Source: Bog-756 sp963830165 (GTDB taxonomy: Bacteria; Actinomycetota; Acidimicrobiia; Acidimicrobiales; RAAP-2). From it: a DNA stretch of 64,000 nt. The position numbers and the translations under genes are program-made. How positions within the stretch are numbered: the first letter of the stretch is position 1; every line of letters starts with the position of its first letter. Of the stretch, positions 35,509-45,193 are shown in pieces. Below the pieces are notes generated by a model. The model saw only the letters and a program-made list of their open reading frames with translations, made no database searches and was not told the origin of the DNA. Location: NCBI GenBank assembly GCA_963830165.1, contig CAWHKZ010000011.1, forward strand, positions 310,001 to 374,000. Direction: 5' to 3'.

Positions 35509-36633
35509 TCAGGCGACGAGCACGGTGACGCAGGCGTTGGCGCCCCGCCCGATGACGTGGGACAGGGCGACCTTCGCTCCGGCCACCTGCCGGGCACCGG
35601 CCGTGCCCCTCAGCTGGCGCACCAGCTCGACCACCTGGCCGAGCGCCGAGGCGCCCAGGGGCTCGCCCTTGGAGAGCAGGCCGCCGGAGGGGTTGACCGG
35701 TCGTCGCCCGCCCACCAGTGCGGACCCGTCGGCCAGGATCGCCGCCTGGCCCCCCGGGGGGCACAGTCCGAGCTCGGCCCAGGCCAGGAGCTCCCGGGCG
35801 GCGTCGGTGTCCTGGCACTCCACCACGTCGACGTCCCCGGGTCCGAGGCCGGCCTGCCGGTAGGCGTCCTGGGCCGCCAGGGCCGTCGGCGGCGTGATGC
35901 CGGCATCGTCGATGCCGCTCAGCGGCGAGTCCTCGCCGAGGACGCTGCCCGGCAGGTGGGAGCGGAGGGAGATGCCGGCCACGGTGGGCCCGTCCCCGTC
36001 CCGGGCCAGCACGACGGCCGCCGCCCCCTCGTTGGGCGAGCACAGCATGAACAGCGTCAGCGGCGGGCAGATCATCCGGGAGGCGAGCACCTCGTCGACG
36101 GTGACGGCCTTCTGGAACATGGCGTCGGGATTGGCCACCCCGTGCCCCCGGTTCTTGACGACGACCTGGGCGAGGTGCTCGACGGTCAGGCCTGTCTCCT
36201 GCAGCAGCCGTTGGGCCCGGAGGGCGAAGAACGCCGGTGCCGGGCTGAGACCGGCGGCCTCCTGCCATGGTGCGAAGAACGAGGACCGGATGACCCCCTT
36301 GGGCATCTTCTCGATCCCGAAGACCAGGACGCGGTCGTGCCGGCCGGAGGCGATGGACGCGGCCGCGAGCTCCAGCGCCGCCCCGCCCGACGCGCACCCG
36401 GCCTCGACGTCGTAGATGGGGATGCCGGTCCCGGCCAGCGCGCCCAGGACCCGGTGGCCGGCGGCGACGCCGCCGTAGGCGGTGCCGCAGAAGGCCGCCT
36501 GCACGTCGCGGGCGCCGATGCCCGCCTCGGCCAACGCGGCGCGGACCGCGACCACGCCCATGGCCGTACCGGTCACGCCGTCGAACCGTCCGAAGGGATG
36601 CAGTCCCACCCCCGTGATCCGGACGGCGCTCAC
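35509..36633 (-). CDS. Thiolase-family (SCP-x type) acetyltransferase
   Basis: A 374-residue thiolase-like protein. The nucleophile Cys is in EAGCASGGAALE, the ICPPLTLFMLCSPNEGAAAVV block matches the SCP-x group, and the last Cys loop is IGRGANACVTVLV. The His of the usual NPSGG loop region is in VNPSGGLLSKGEP. Start at the GTG at 36633, overlapping the stop of the DUF35 gene as GTGA. The pair thiolase plus DUF35 is a standard unit for retro-Claisen thiolases acting on sterol or aromatic acyl-CoAs. Substrate unknown. Confidence 0.88.
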   Translation of the reverse strand: MSAVRITGVGLHPFGRFDGVTGTAMGVVAVRAALAEAGIGARDVQAAFCGTAYGGVAAGHRVLGALAGTGIPIYDVEAGCASGGAALELAAASIASGRHDRVLVFGIEKMPKGVIRSSFFAPWQEAAGLSPAPAFFALRAQRLLQETGLTVEHLAQVVVKNRGHGVANPDAMFQKAVTVDEVLASRMICPPLTLFMLCSPNEGAAAVVLARDGDGPTVAGISLRSHLPGSVLGEDSPLSGIDDAGITPPTALAAQDAYRQAGLGPGDVDVVECQDTDAARELLAWAELGLCPPGGQAAILADGSALVGGRRPVNPSGGLLSKGEPLGASALGQVVELVRQLRGTAGARQVAGAKVALSHVIGRGANACVTVLVA

Positions 36634-37037
36634 GGGTGGAAGACCCAGGTCAGTACCGGCTCGTCGCCGGGGCCGGGCACCTCCTCGCCGTCGAGGTGCA
36701 CACGTGTGCCCGGCGCCAGTCCGTCGCCGGACAGGCGGGACACCACCCGCAGCAGGGGCTCGCCGTCCAACTCGACGACACCGAGCTGGTAGGGCACCGG
36801 CCCCGCGTAGCCGGGAGGCGCCAGGTTGACCTGCGTGTGCAGCCACACGGTGCCGGACCGGGGGAGGTCCAGCGGGCGGACATCGTCGGCACCGGTGAAG
36901 GGGCAGACGGGCGACCGGGGGAAGTGCCGCAGGCCGCTCGTCTCGGACCACCCGCCGAGCAGCGTCACGCCGTCGTCGTCGACGCGTAGCACGGAGGGTT
37001 CGATCGGCCGCAGCGCCACGCGTGCACTATCCCACAT
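36630..37037 (-). CDS. DUF35 OB-fold partner of the thiolase
   Basis: A 135-residue protein with the DUF35 layout: an N-terminal rubredoxin-like turn (HFPRSPVCPFTGAD) and a C-terminal OB-fold (TVWLHTQVNLAPPGY, YQLGVVELDG, TRVHLDGEEVPG). The four zinc cysteines of the family are reduced to one, so the zinc ribbon is probably not metal-loaded. The protein is expected to bind the thiolase and hold acyl-CoA. GTG or ATG start at 37037; it overlaps the thiolase start. Confidence 0.8.
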   Translation of the reverse strand: MWDSARVALRPIEPSVLRVDDDGVTLLGGWSETSGLRHFPRSPVCPFTGADDVRPLDLPRSGTVWLHTQVNLAPPGYAGPVPYQLGVVELDGEPLLRVVSRLSGDGLAPGTRVHLDGEEVPGPGDEPVLTWVFHP

Positions 37038-37237
37038 TCCCTCCGGGGCGGGCGCGGCGGAAGTGCCCGATCACCTGCGGATCGACGCGCCGGCCCCGGA
37101 GGCGCCGTGTCCCCCGCCTGCCTCTGCGGCCGTCCCGCCCCTTCTCGGTGAGGAGGTACTAGGGGGAGCCCAACGAGCGGGAGAGCGCGGAGGGCGTTCC
37201 GCCGACGCGGTGAACGGACCGTCCGCACATCGCCGCC

Positions 37238-38298
37238 TCACGCCGTGCGGCTGAACTCCTCCAGCGGAAGCGTGACAGGGTCGTCGCCGCGGGGCACGAT
37301 CGTCATCGTCCGCTCCCCGAGGTCGAAGACCGCCGAACACAGGGTCATGAGGGGGTCGGGGGACACCGCCGACCGGAACAGTCCGGGCGGGGCATCGCGC
37401 CGGGTCAGCAGGTCGAGGAGTGCCGGGCCGCCCGCCCCCGCCGTGCCGTCGGCCACGGCCGCCAGTCGCCGGGAGCGTGCGCGGCTCTCCTCGTCGGGCG
37501 TCTCGGGGATCCCGTCGAGGTAGCGCATGGTGTTGGCGTGCCACATGAGCCCGTCCCCGGCGGCGGCGATCGGCGACACGCGTCCGGCGGCGGCCTCGAT
37601 GCACACGATCGAGGTGGTGGCGGGCTCGCCGATGTTGTAGGCGAACCCACCGGCCGACGGGACGGCCTCGAGCACGGCCACGGCGTCGGCCAGCGTCGTC
37701 GCCCGCTGTGCCTTCCGGGCGACGAAGTGCCGCCCGGCGGCGAGCGCCGGCTCGGCCGCACCGAGGTGGTCGAGGCTCCACACCAGGTGCGATCCGCAGA
37801 CCACGAACGCGTTGCTGGGCAACATCCCCGGGTACCAGAAGGTGGTGACGGGCGGGGCGTCGTCGATGGCGAGCGTCACGAGCGAGCACCGGCCGTCGAA
37901 CATCGGCAGGCCGTCCTCGTTGTGGGCGAGGAGCGCACGTTCGCCCCGCCACGCCAGGTCCGTGCACCCCGTCGAGGTGGGGCCGAGATCGCCGCGGAGG
38001 TTGAGCAGGACGAGGTCGCCGAACGGCACGCCGGCCCCCGCGCCAGGTTGACCAGCTCCTCCCACTCCGCGGGACACTGGCTCCTCGTGGCGTCGACGAT
38101 GGCCGCGACCACCCGGGACCCTGCCGCCGACGCCGTATAGGCCTGGAGGTGGGCGCGCTCCGGGTACCGGTCGAGCGTGTCGGCGATCTCGTGGCGGGCA
38201 CGGTAGCCGAGCGCCCGGAACACCGCCCCCGACGTGCCGCGCACGGTGATCCACGGGAGCGACCCCAACCGCCCCTCGTGCAGCTCCGCCGGCGTCAC
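37238..38298 (-). CDS. C45-family acyltransferase/peptidase, with a -1 frameshift
   Basis: About 353 residues after repair. It starts at the GTG at 38298 (VTPAELHEGRLGSLPWITV) and runs to VNLARG, where a G-run (38035-38039) has lost one base; the frame then continues AGVPFGDLVLLNLRGD. The catalytic Cys of Ntn hydrolases of the acyl-CoA:6-aminopenicillanate acyltransferase family is in TSTGCTDLAWRG, followed by HNEDG. These enzymes cleave themselves before the Cys and then hydrolyse or transfer N-acyl groups. It follows the cyclase gene by 10 bases, last of a three-gene operon, and may release an acyl group from a nitrogen compound taken up by the cluster. Confidence 0.82.
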
Positions 38299-38308
38299 CG
38301 TGGATCCG

Positions 38309-39279
38309 TCACGGACGGAGCGGCATCGCGATCGGTCGCATCGGCGAGCCCGTGGCCCCCCGGATGCGGAGGCATGATCCGATGAACGCGAACTCGTACA
38401 CCTCGGCGGCGGCGAGTCCCTCGAGGTTGGCCACCTCGAGGATCGGGATGCCCGCCTCGGCGAGCAGGTAGGTGTGCACGAGCTCCCAGTTGTTCGGATC
38501 GCTCGTCGGGTACTGCTCGAGGGCCAGGTTGTCCGCACCGATCATGATGGCCCCCGCACGCGCCAGGAACTCGGCACCCTCGCGGTTGATCCCCGGTTCG
38601 TCGTCGCCGAAGGCGACCGGATCGTCCCAGAGGCGCATCCGTCCGGTGCGCACGAGCACGACGTCGCCCGGGCGGAGCTCGGTGTCCTGCTCCCGCAGGC
38701 AGGCCTCCAGGTCGGCCGGTCCGATTCCGTAGCTGTCGGGCAGGATCTCCACTCCGTGCAGCCTGGCCACGTCGAGCATCACCCCACGGGCCACCACGGG
38801 CGGATGACGGTCGGCACCGGCCACCTCCCAGTGACGGCTGCCCAGGTGCTCGTCCACCGAGAACCCGTTCCAGATCTGCCCGTTGTACCCGAAGTGGTTC
38901 AGGGTGTCGACGTGGGTGCCGCAGTGCGTGTACATCGAGATGCAGTCACCCGAGTAGCTGACGAGCTCGTTCTCGCTCCGCGGGACGCCGGCCGGATTGT
39001 CGACCAGCGTGCCCCGCGGGGTGTGGGACATGTGGATCTGGAACGGGGGTCGTCGAACGCGGTCCACGACGGCATGCCCAGGAAGTAGTCGACGCCCAGG
39101 TCGAAGACCTGGGAGGCATCGGCCCGCTCCATGGCCCTCGCCCGGGACTCGGGCGTGATCAGGTTCAGCATGCCGATCTCGTCGGACGGCCCGAACGGGC
39201 TGGTCGTGACCTGGCGCGCGGTTGCGGTGCGCGCCGCGATCAGGTCGTCCGCGGGGGTTTCGGGATGAAAGCCGCACAT
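38309..39279 (-). CDS. Cyclase-family (kynurenine formamidase-like) hydrolase, with a -1 frameshift
   Basis: About 323 residues when one base is added back to the G-run at 39045-39049; the join reads WTAFDDP-PFQIHMSHTPRG. The metal motif HCGTHVDTLNHF (H-x-G-T-H-x-D) is intact, with a second acidic/His set further on (GADNLALEQYP). Family members hydrolyse amides or open rings (formylkynurenine, isatin, cyclic imides). The ATG at 39279 starts MCGFHPETPADD. Middle gene of the aminotransferase-cyclase-C45 operon. Substrate unknown. Confidence 0.85.
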
Positions 39280-39342
39280 GGTGGCCGTACTCCTTCTGTC
39301 GTGGTGGTGCCTGCCGTGGTGGTCCTGCCGGCCGGGTCCCGC

Positions 39343-40635
39343 TCAGTCCGACCGGACCAACGTCTCGACCATCGCCGAGATCTGCGCGATGGGCGTGGCG
39401 ATGTGCGGGGGGAGCACCGGGTCCTCGGACGCAGCCCAGTCCATGGCGGCCAGCCGCTGCTCCTCCGAGCCGCCGTAGAGCAGGCTCGTCGCGACCCTGA
39501 ACCGGAACCGGTCTCCGTCGTCGCCGAACGCCGAGCCCTGCAGCACGGCCACCTGGTACTCGTCCAGCATATGGCGCACCAACTCGACGTCGGTCCGCAC
39601 CCCCCTGGCCGTCAGGTGGTCCCGGGCCACCTCGAGGTCCGGGTAGAGGTAGAAGCCGGCCTGGGGTGGTCGGCATGCCACACCGGCGGAGTCGAACACC
39701 TCGAAGACGGCCCGGCTCACCTTGCCGTGGAGTCGGCGGGCCCGGTCGACGTAGTCGACGATGTCGGCCGGCTCGTCGAACGCCAGCCTGGCGGCGCCGG
39801 CGACCGGGGCACTCAGGCTCGACCAGATCTCGCTCCCGATCCCGGTCACGTCGCGCAGCACCGCGTGGCCGTCCGCCCTGTCCGGCACGCGCATCACCCC
39901 GATGCGCCAGCCCCCGAGCGCCAGCGACTTGCTGAGACCGGAGGTGATGATCGTGATGTCCGGGGCCACGTCGGCGCAGCTCACGAAGTCCGACGGGACG
40001 TGGGTGAGGTCCCGGTAGATCTCGTCCGAGATCACCCAGAGGTCGTTGTCGCGGGCGATCGCCGTGACCTGCTCGAGGAGTTCGCGGCTCGCGACGGTCC
40101 CGGTCGGATTGTCCGGCTGCGTGATGATCAGTGCTTTCGGTGACAGCCCGTCCCTGCGGGCCCGCTCGAGGACGTCGCCCAGGAGGTCCGGGTCGGGAAT
40201 CCCGCCCGCCTCACGAGGGATCGGAGCGGAGATCGGCCGGCGACCGGCGAGGAAGACCTGAGGTGCGTAGCTCACCCACGACGGACACGGGACGACGACG
40301 TCACCGTCGATCGCCATGATCGCCCCGAAGAGGAGGGACTTGCTCCCGGGTCCGACCATCACCTGGCGGGGGTGGGTCTCCAGCCCCCGGCGGCTGAAGT
40401 ACCCGGCGACGCTCTCGCGCAGCGGTGCGGGGCCTGCCACCGGGCCGTACGCATTGTCCGGGATGTGGGCGACGACCGCCTCCCGGAGACTGGCGGCGAC
40501 GGGCAGGCCCGCCTCCCCGAAACCGAGGTGCACGACGTCGATGCCCTCCGCCTGCATGGTGCGGACTCGTTCGTTGATCTCGAGGGTGGGCGAGATCGGC
40601 GGGAGCACCCGCGTCGTCGGACGGGGGTCGGTCAT
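39343..40635 (-). CDS. Class I/II pyridoxal-phosphate aminotransferase
   Basis: A 430-residue fold-type I enzyme. Seen: the N-terminal HLGFGEAGLPV, the PLP aspartate and tyrosine in VISDEIYRDL, the TQPDNPTGT substrate loop, the PLP lysine in TSGLSKSLALGGWRIG and the terminal arginine region (FRFRVATSLLYGG). The ATG at 40635 is behind AAGGAGGA. First gene of a minus-strand operon; an operator-like GCAA-N6-TTGC site stands in its divergent promoter. Amino donor and acceptor cannot be inferred. Confidence 0.92.
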   Translation of the reverse strand: MTDPRPTTRVLPPISPTLEINERVRTMQAEGIDVVHLGFGEAGLPVAASLREAVVAHIPDNAYGPVAGPAPLRESVAGYFSRRGLETHPRQVMVGPGSKSLLFGAIMAIDGDVVVPCPSWVSYAPQVFLAGRRPISAPIPREAGGIPDPDLLGDVLERARRDGLSPKALIITQPDNPTGTVASRELLEQVTAIARDNDLWVISDEIYRDLTHVPSDFVSCADVAPDITIITSGLSKSLALGGWRIGVMRVPDRADGHAVLRDVTGIGSEIWSSLSAPVAGAARLAFDEPADIVDYVDRARRLHGKVSRAVFEVFDSAGVACRPPQAGFYLYPDLEVARDHLTARGVRTDVELVRHMLDEYQVAVLQGSAFGDDGDRFRFRVATSLLYGGSEEQRLAAMDWAASEDPVLPPHIATPIAQISAMVETLVRSD

Positions 40636-40868
40636 GCGTTGTCCTCCTTGAACATCCTGCGTGGGACGATCACTTCGTTCCTGGATCACTTCGACGGCCT
40701 TGCGGACTGCACGTCCACGGTCGCCCGGCGCCGGCGCCTGGGCGCTCGGACGCGAGTCATGGACTCGGGAGTGCGGGGCCCGGCGATCGGGGAGGGCGTG
40801 CACGAGGGACCGTGCCCGTGGATGTCGGGGCGAACTGTAGCGTGTAGGATTTGCCCAAACAAGTTGCT

Positions 40869-40886
40869 CTGCAAAATATATTGCAG
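40869..40886. promoter_or_regulatory. RpiR operator-like site in the aminotransferase/SDR promoter
   Basis: CTGCAA-AATATA-TTGCAG, a perfect 6-bp inverted repeat with a six-base AT centre. It lies 234 bases before the aminotransferase start and 44 before the SDR start. The same GCAA-N6-TTGC core occurs twice before the APC permease. A likely half-site TTGC lies next to it (40864-40867). Confidence 0.6.
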
Positions 40887-40929
40887 ACTCACGAGGACAT
40901 CCCCGGGGACCTCGCCGGAGAGGAGTGGA

Positions 40930-41673
40930 GTGGGCAAGCTCAACGGCAAGACGGCTGTCGTGACGGGAGGTGCATCCGGCATCGGGGCGGGGATCGCCGT
41001 CGGGTTCGCGGCCGAAGGTGCGCTGGTGATCGTGGTCGACCAGTGCGACCCGGCGGACGTGTCCGGGGTGCGTTCGGAGCTGGGCGACCGGTGCGCCGGC
41101 ATCTTCCGCACGGACGTGGCGGACGAGGCGTCGGTCGCCGCCATGGCCGCCACGGTCCTGGCCGACAACGGCTCCGTCGACATCCTCGTCAACTGTGCCG
41201 GGGTCTTCACGCAGTCGCTGGTGGAGGAGATGGAGGTGGCCGACTGGGACCGCGTGCTCGCCGTCAACCTCCGCGGCACGTTCCTCTGCACCCGGGCACT
41301 GCTGCCCCAGATGCTGGACCGGGGGTGGGGTCGGGTCATCAACGTGGCCTCCCAGCTCGGTCAGATCGGGGGCGTCGAGGTCGCCCACTACGCGGCCAGC
41401 AAGGGCGGCGTCATCGCGTTCACGAAGTCACTGGCGCGGGAGGTCGCGACGCGAGGGGTGCTGGTGAACGCCATCGCGCCCGGACCCATCATGACGCCGC
41501 TCCTCGCCCGTGACACCCCCGAATGGCGTGCGAACAAGCTGGCCGAGCTGCCCATCGGCCGCTTCGGCGAGGTGTCGGAGGTCACGCCCACCGCGCTGCT
41601 GCTGGCCTCGGACGACGGCTCGTACTACGTCGGTCAGACACTCTCGCCCAACGGTGGTGACACAATGCTCTAG
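40930..41673 (+). CDS. SDR-family oxidoreductase
   Basis: A 247-residue classical SDR: TGGASGIGAGI (cofactor loop), VVDQ then NCAG, catalytic Ser and the YAASK Tyr-Lys pair, and the C-terminal SPNGGD. The acidic residue after the second strand (VVDQ) suggests NAD(H). The GTG at 40930 is behind GGAGAGGAG. It shares the operator region with the divergent aminotransferase, so it probably acts on the oxo-product of the pathway. Confidence 0.9.
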   Translation: MGKLNGKTAVVTGGASGIGAGIAVGFAAEGALVIVVDQCDPADVSGVRSELGDRCAGIFRTDVADEASVAAMAATVLADNGSVDILVNCAGVFTQSLVEEMEVADWDRVLAVNLRGTFLCTRALLPQMLDRGWGRVINVASQLGQIGGVEVAHYAASKGGVIAFTKSLAREVATRGVLVNAIAPGPIMTPLLARDTPEWRANKLAELPIGRFGEVSEVTPTALLLASDDGSYYVGQTLSPNGGDTML

Positions 41674-41788
41674 GTAAGGCACCTGGAGCGACGTAGACCA
41701 ATGCAACCCACCCACCGGAATCCGGTCGACGACCGCACCGAACGTGCTCCGACCGTTCCCGGCGGGACCGGCACCCAAGGGGAACCAC

Positions 41789-42691
41789 GTGAAGGATGAG
41801 CAGGTCGGGTCGGCCCCGGAGACGTTCGACGAGTTGGTCACCGTACTCCGGGCCCGCTGGGGCGATCTCACGCCCTCGAATGTGCGTGTGGCCGAGCGCG
41901 TGCTGGCCGATCCCGAGGGCGTGGCGTTCATGACGATCACCGACCTGGCGTTGGTCGCCGGGGTGCACGAGTCCACGATCGTGCGGTTCTCGTCCAGCCT
42001 CGGACTGGCCGGCTATCCGGCCCTCACCCAGATCTGCCGGGCGAGGCTCAAGGAACGTGCCCAGCTGCTGCGCCGGTTCGACAACCTCGAGGAGCTGTCG
42101 GACCGCGAGAACGGGCCGCTGCAGCAGGCGGTGAGCTTCGACCAGGCGAACATCGCCCGCACCTTCGCGCGGATCGACCACGAGTCCTGGAAGCTGGTGG
42201 TCGAGGAGCTGGCCAATGCGCCCACGGTCTTCACGTTCGGACTGCGCAAGTGCTACCCGATCTCGTTCCTGCTCGGATACCTGCTGCGCCTGGTGCGACC
42301 GGGGGTGCGCACCCTGGACATCGCCTCGGGCACCCTGCCCGAGGACCTCTCCCTCCTGAGGCCCGGGGACGCCTTCGTGGGAATCGCCATCCACCGGTAC
42401 ACGGCGGAGTCGGTGCGTGCGTTCCGATGGGCCCACGACCACGGCGCCACGACCATCGCCCTCACCGACAACGAGGCATCGCCCCTGGCGAGGTACGCGA
42501 CGCACTGCTTCTACATCGACACGTCCGGCGTCGCCGTCCTCCGATCGATGACCGCCTTCACCGCCATCGTCCAGGCGCTGGCCACGGACGTGGCGTCCAC
42601 GCTCGGGGCCAGCGTGCGGTCGGCCCTGATGATCGAGGAGGAGCTGCACGACGAGTTCGGGACCTACATCCAACCCGAGAGCCCGACCTGA
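41789..42691 (+). CDS. MurR/RpiR-family transcriptional regulator
   Basis: A 300-residue protein with an N-terminal HTH_6 domain (about 15-90: SNVRVAERVLADPEGVAFMT, VAGVHESTIVRFSSSLGL) and a C-terminal SIS domain (about 130-270: VFTFGLRKCYPISFLLG, ALTDNEASPLARYATHCFYI). SIS domains bind phosphosugars or related ligands. The GTG at 41789 has AAGGGGA before it. It lies between the two arms of the cluster and is the only regulator there, so it is the best candidate to bind the GCAA-N6-TTGC sites at 40869 and 45165-45207. Confidence 0.93.
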   Translation: MKDEQVGSAPETFDELVTVLRARWGDLTPSNVRVAERVLADPEGVAFMTITDLALVAGVHESTIVRFSSSLGLAGYPALTQICRARLKERAQLLRRFDNLEELSDRENGPLQQAVSFDQANIARTFARIDHESWKLVVEELANAPTVFTFGLRKCYPISFLLGYLLRLVRPGVRTLDIASGTLPEDLSLLRPGDAFVGIAIHRYTAESVRAFRWAHDHGATTIALTDNEASPLARYATHCFYIDTSGVAVLRSMTAFTAIVQALATDVASTLGASVRSALMIEEELHDEFGTYIQPESPT

Positions 42692-42707
42692 TGCTCCCTC
42701 CGCCCGG

Positions 42708-43487
42708 TCATTCGAGGGCCCCGGCCAGCCACATCCCGCCGTCGACGACCAGCACCTGCCCGTTGACGAAGGACGCCTCGTCGCTGGCGAGGTAGGCGAA
42801 GGCGGCGCCCACGTCCTCGGGGAGGCCCGCACGTCGGGTGGGGACCAGTGCCGCCTCCCGTTCGATGCCCTCCCGGCCGAGTGAGTTGACCGGATCGAGC
42901 GCCTGGGGCGTCACGATCGTCCCCGGAGCCACCGCGTTGGCCGTGATCCCCGACGGTCCGAGCTCCACCGCCAGGGTCTGGACGAGGCCGGCCAGCGCCG
43001 CCTTCGAGCTCGCGTAGTGGGCGTGGTCACTCCAGGCCTGCACGGTGCCGCACACGGACGACGACGCCAGCAGGCGGCCGGACCACTGGGACTGCATGAT
43101 CGGCACGACCCGCCGAAAGAGGCGCCACGCACCGCCGAGATTGATGTCGAGCAGGTCGTGCCACTCCTCGTCGGTGACGTCCGGAAACGGTGTCCGCCGG
43201 GCCACGCCCGCGTTGGCGACGGCGATGTCCACCGATCCGAAGATCTCGGCCGTGTCGGCCACGAGTGCGTCGATCGCCCCGGGGTCGCGGACGTCGAGCT
43301 CCCGGACCAGGCAACCGACGTCGTTGGACCGGACGTCGTCGGCGACGGGCGCCACGTCGTGGGGATCCCCGGGGTACCACCCGATGGAGACGTGCGCACC
43401 CTGCCGGGCGAACACCCTGGCCGTGGCGGCCCCGATGCCCGAGGCGCCACCCGTGATGACTGCGACCTTGCCGGCGAGCGAGAACAT
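42708..43487 (-). CDS. SDR-family oxidoreductase
   Basis: A 259-residue classical SDR: ITGGASGIGAAT, ANAGVARR, SSSV with YASSK, and the end FVNGQVLVVDGGMWLAG. The start ATG at 43487 lies 43 bases after the permease stop, so the two form a minus-strand unit. It is the second SDR of the cluster and ends tail-to-tail with the RpiR gene. Confidence 0.92.
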   Translation of the reverse strand: MFSLAGKVAVITGGASGIGAATARVFARQGAHVSIGWYPGDPHDVAPVADDVRSNDVGCLVRELDVRDPGAIDALVADTAEIFGSVDIAVANAGVARRTPFPDVTDEEWHDLLDINLGGAWRLFRRVVPIMQSQWSGRLLASSSVCGTVQAWSDHAHYASSKAALAGLVQTLAVELGPSGITANAVAPGTIVTPQALDPVNSLGREGIEREAALVPTRRAGLPEDVGAAFAYLASDEASFVNGQVLVVDGGMWLAGALE

Positions 43488-43530
43488 CAGGATGCGATCC
43501 GGGGGACCGCCCCGTCGCGCGCCACGCCCC

Positions 43531-45066
43531 TCATCGGGGTGCGGTGCCGACGTCGCCGGCCGAATGGTCGGCGCGCTGGGCCTCGGTCCGGTTGATCCTC
43601 CGGATCGACGCCAGCCAGACGACCACGACGAGCCCCAGGAAGACCAGGGCCGTCTCGGCGACCTTGTGGTTGATCGACGGAAGGGTCAGGCTGCCCACGG
43701 CGAAGAGCAGGAACGCCAGCACGGTCACCATCACGGGAGTGCCCCAGCGGCCCATGCTGAATGCGCCCTTGGGGCTCGGGAACTTGTTCCGCGCCGTCAG
43801 GTAGGAGGCGGTGACCAGCAGGTACACGAGGGCGTAGAACACCGCGGCCACCTGCGACACGTACGTGAGCTTCTGGGCGATCAGGGTGACGACGACGGCG
43901 GCGACGGTGACCGCCAGCGTGGCGTAGATCGGCGAGTGCCGCGAGCCGCTCACCCGGGCGAGGTGCTTCGAGCCGGGAACGACGTTGTCCCGGGCCATCG
44001 AGAACAGGATGCGGGCCGCCATGGCCAGGATGGCCAACCCGGTGGCGAAGATGCTGATGTCCACCACGACGAGGAACAGCTTCGAGATGGTGGACCCGAA
44101 GGCGTTCTGGACGATCAGCGCACCCGGGTCCGACGAGGCCAGCGTCTCCTTGAGTGCGGGCATGGCCAGGGTGAACCCGAGGAGCATGACGAAGCCGATC
44201 ACCGCGGTGAGGATGATCGCGCGGATCATCGCCCACGGGGTCGTCGAGGTTCCGGCCACCGTCTCCTCCGCCAGGTCGGCGGGCGCCTCCCAGGCGCTGA
44301 AGGTGAAGATCGGCAGGAGGAACGAGATGATGAAGGGGAGGAAGTAGGAGGAGCCACTCTTGGCCACGCCGCCGGTGTTGAACGAGTAGCTGAAGCTGTG
44401 GTGGTGGGTGGCGAGTGCCCAGATGAGCAGGGCGAGACCGGTGACGAACCCCGCGCAGATCTCGGTGACCACCGCGATGTTGTTGACCTTGGTGGCGATG
44501 CGCAGGCCGCCGATGAGCAGTCCGCCCTGGACGACGAAGGCGACGACGGCCACGATCACCTGGTTGGACTGCGTCGAGGCGATCCCGAGGGTGGGCAGGA
44601 GGAACTGGGCGAACACCAGGTCGGTGCTGACCACGCCGACCTGGAAGGCGATGTACGCGAACATGCCGACCACGAAGCCGTGATGGGCCGACCTCAGGCG
44701 GGAGACCCACTGGTAGGAGACACCGGCGAGCGGGACCTTGGTGGAGATCTCGCCGAAGACGAAGCCGAGGAGGAGGAAGAACACGCTGGCGATGGGCCAC
44801 GTCCAGATCCCCGCCGGGCCTCCCTGGGTCCACACGAACCCGATGGTGGCGAAGACGGCGGCGGTGATGCCGATCCCGGAGAACGACAGGGCGAAGGCAC
44901 TGAAGGCGCCCATGGTCCTGCTCAGCTCCTGCTTGTACCCGAATCGCTCGAGCGTCTTCTCCTCTTCGGCCGTCGTGCTGAGGCTCCGGAGGGTCTCCGA
45001 AGGGAGCTGGGTGTCCGATGGGAGCGGGGTCTGTGAACTGCGCTCCTCGTCGATTTCGAATGCCAT
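43531..45066 (-). CDS. APC-family amino acid/polyamine permease
   Basis: A 511-residue transporter with about 12 membrane helices and a 50-residue polar N-terminus. The helix 1 signature ALSFSGIGITAAVF and helix 6 IFTFSAWEAPADLAEET fit the amino-acid-polyamine-organocation superfamily, close to the YjeH/GABA-permease-like proteins. ATG at 45066 after GAAGGAG. It presumably brings in the amine or amino acid that the clustered aminotransferase uses. Two operator-like sites lie 99-142 bases upstream. Confidence 0.92.
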   Translation of the reverse strand: MAFEIDEERSSQTPLPSDTQLPSETLRSLSTTAEEEKTLERFGYKQELSRTMGAFSAFALSFSGIGITAAVFATIGFVWTQGGPAGIWTWPIASVFFLLLGFVFGEISTKVPLAGVSYQWVSRLRSAHHGFVVGMFAYIAFQVGVVSTDLVFAQFLLPTLGIASTQSNQVIVAVVAFVVQGGLLIGGLRIATKVNNIAVVTEICAGFVTGLALLIWALATHHHSFSYSFNTGGVAKSGSSYFLPFIISFLLPIFTFSAWEAPADLAEETVAGTSTTPWAMIRAIILTAVIGFVMLLGFTLAMPALKETLASSDPGALIVQNAFGSTISKLFLVVVDISIFATGLAILAMAARILFSMARDNVVPGSKHLARVSGSRHSPIYATLAVTVAAVVVTLIAQKLTYVSQVAAVFYALVYLLVTASYLTARNKFPSPKGAFSMGRWGTPVMVTVLAFLLFAVGSLTLPSINHKVAETALVFLGLVVVVWLASIRRINRTEAQRADHSAGDVGTAPR

Positions 45067-45164
45067 GGGGCAGGCTCCTTCTGGACTCGCGTGATTTGCC
45101 GACGTTCGTCTGGCCCAACGTGTGCCGTGGAGCGCCGGGACGGAGTGCACCGCCTGCCCGTGTG

Positions 45165-45178
45165 GCAAATTGAGTTGC
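45165..45178. promoter_or_regulatory. RpiR operator-like site 1 before the permease
   Basis: GCAA-ATTGAG-TTGC, an inverted repeat with the same core and six-base spacing as the site at 40869, 99 bases before the permease ATG. Confidence 0.5.
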
Positions 45179-45193
45179 GGGGGAAGGTAGCAT

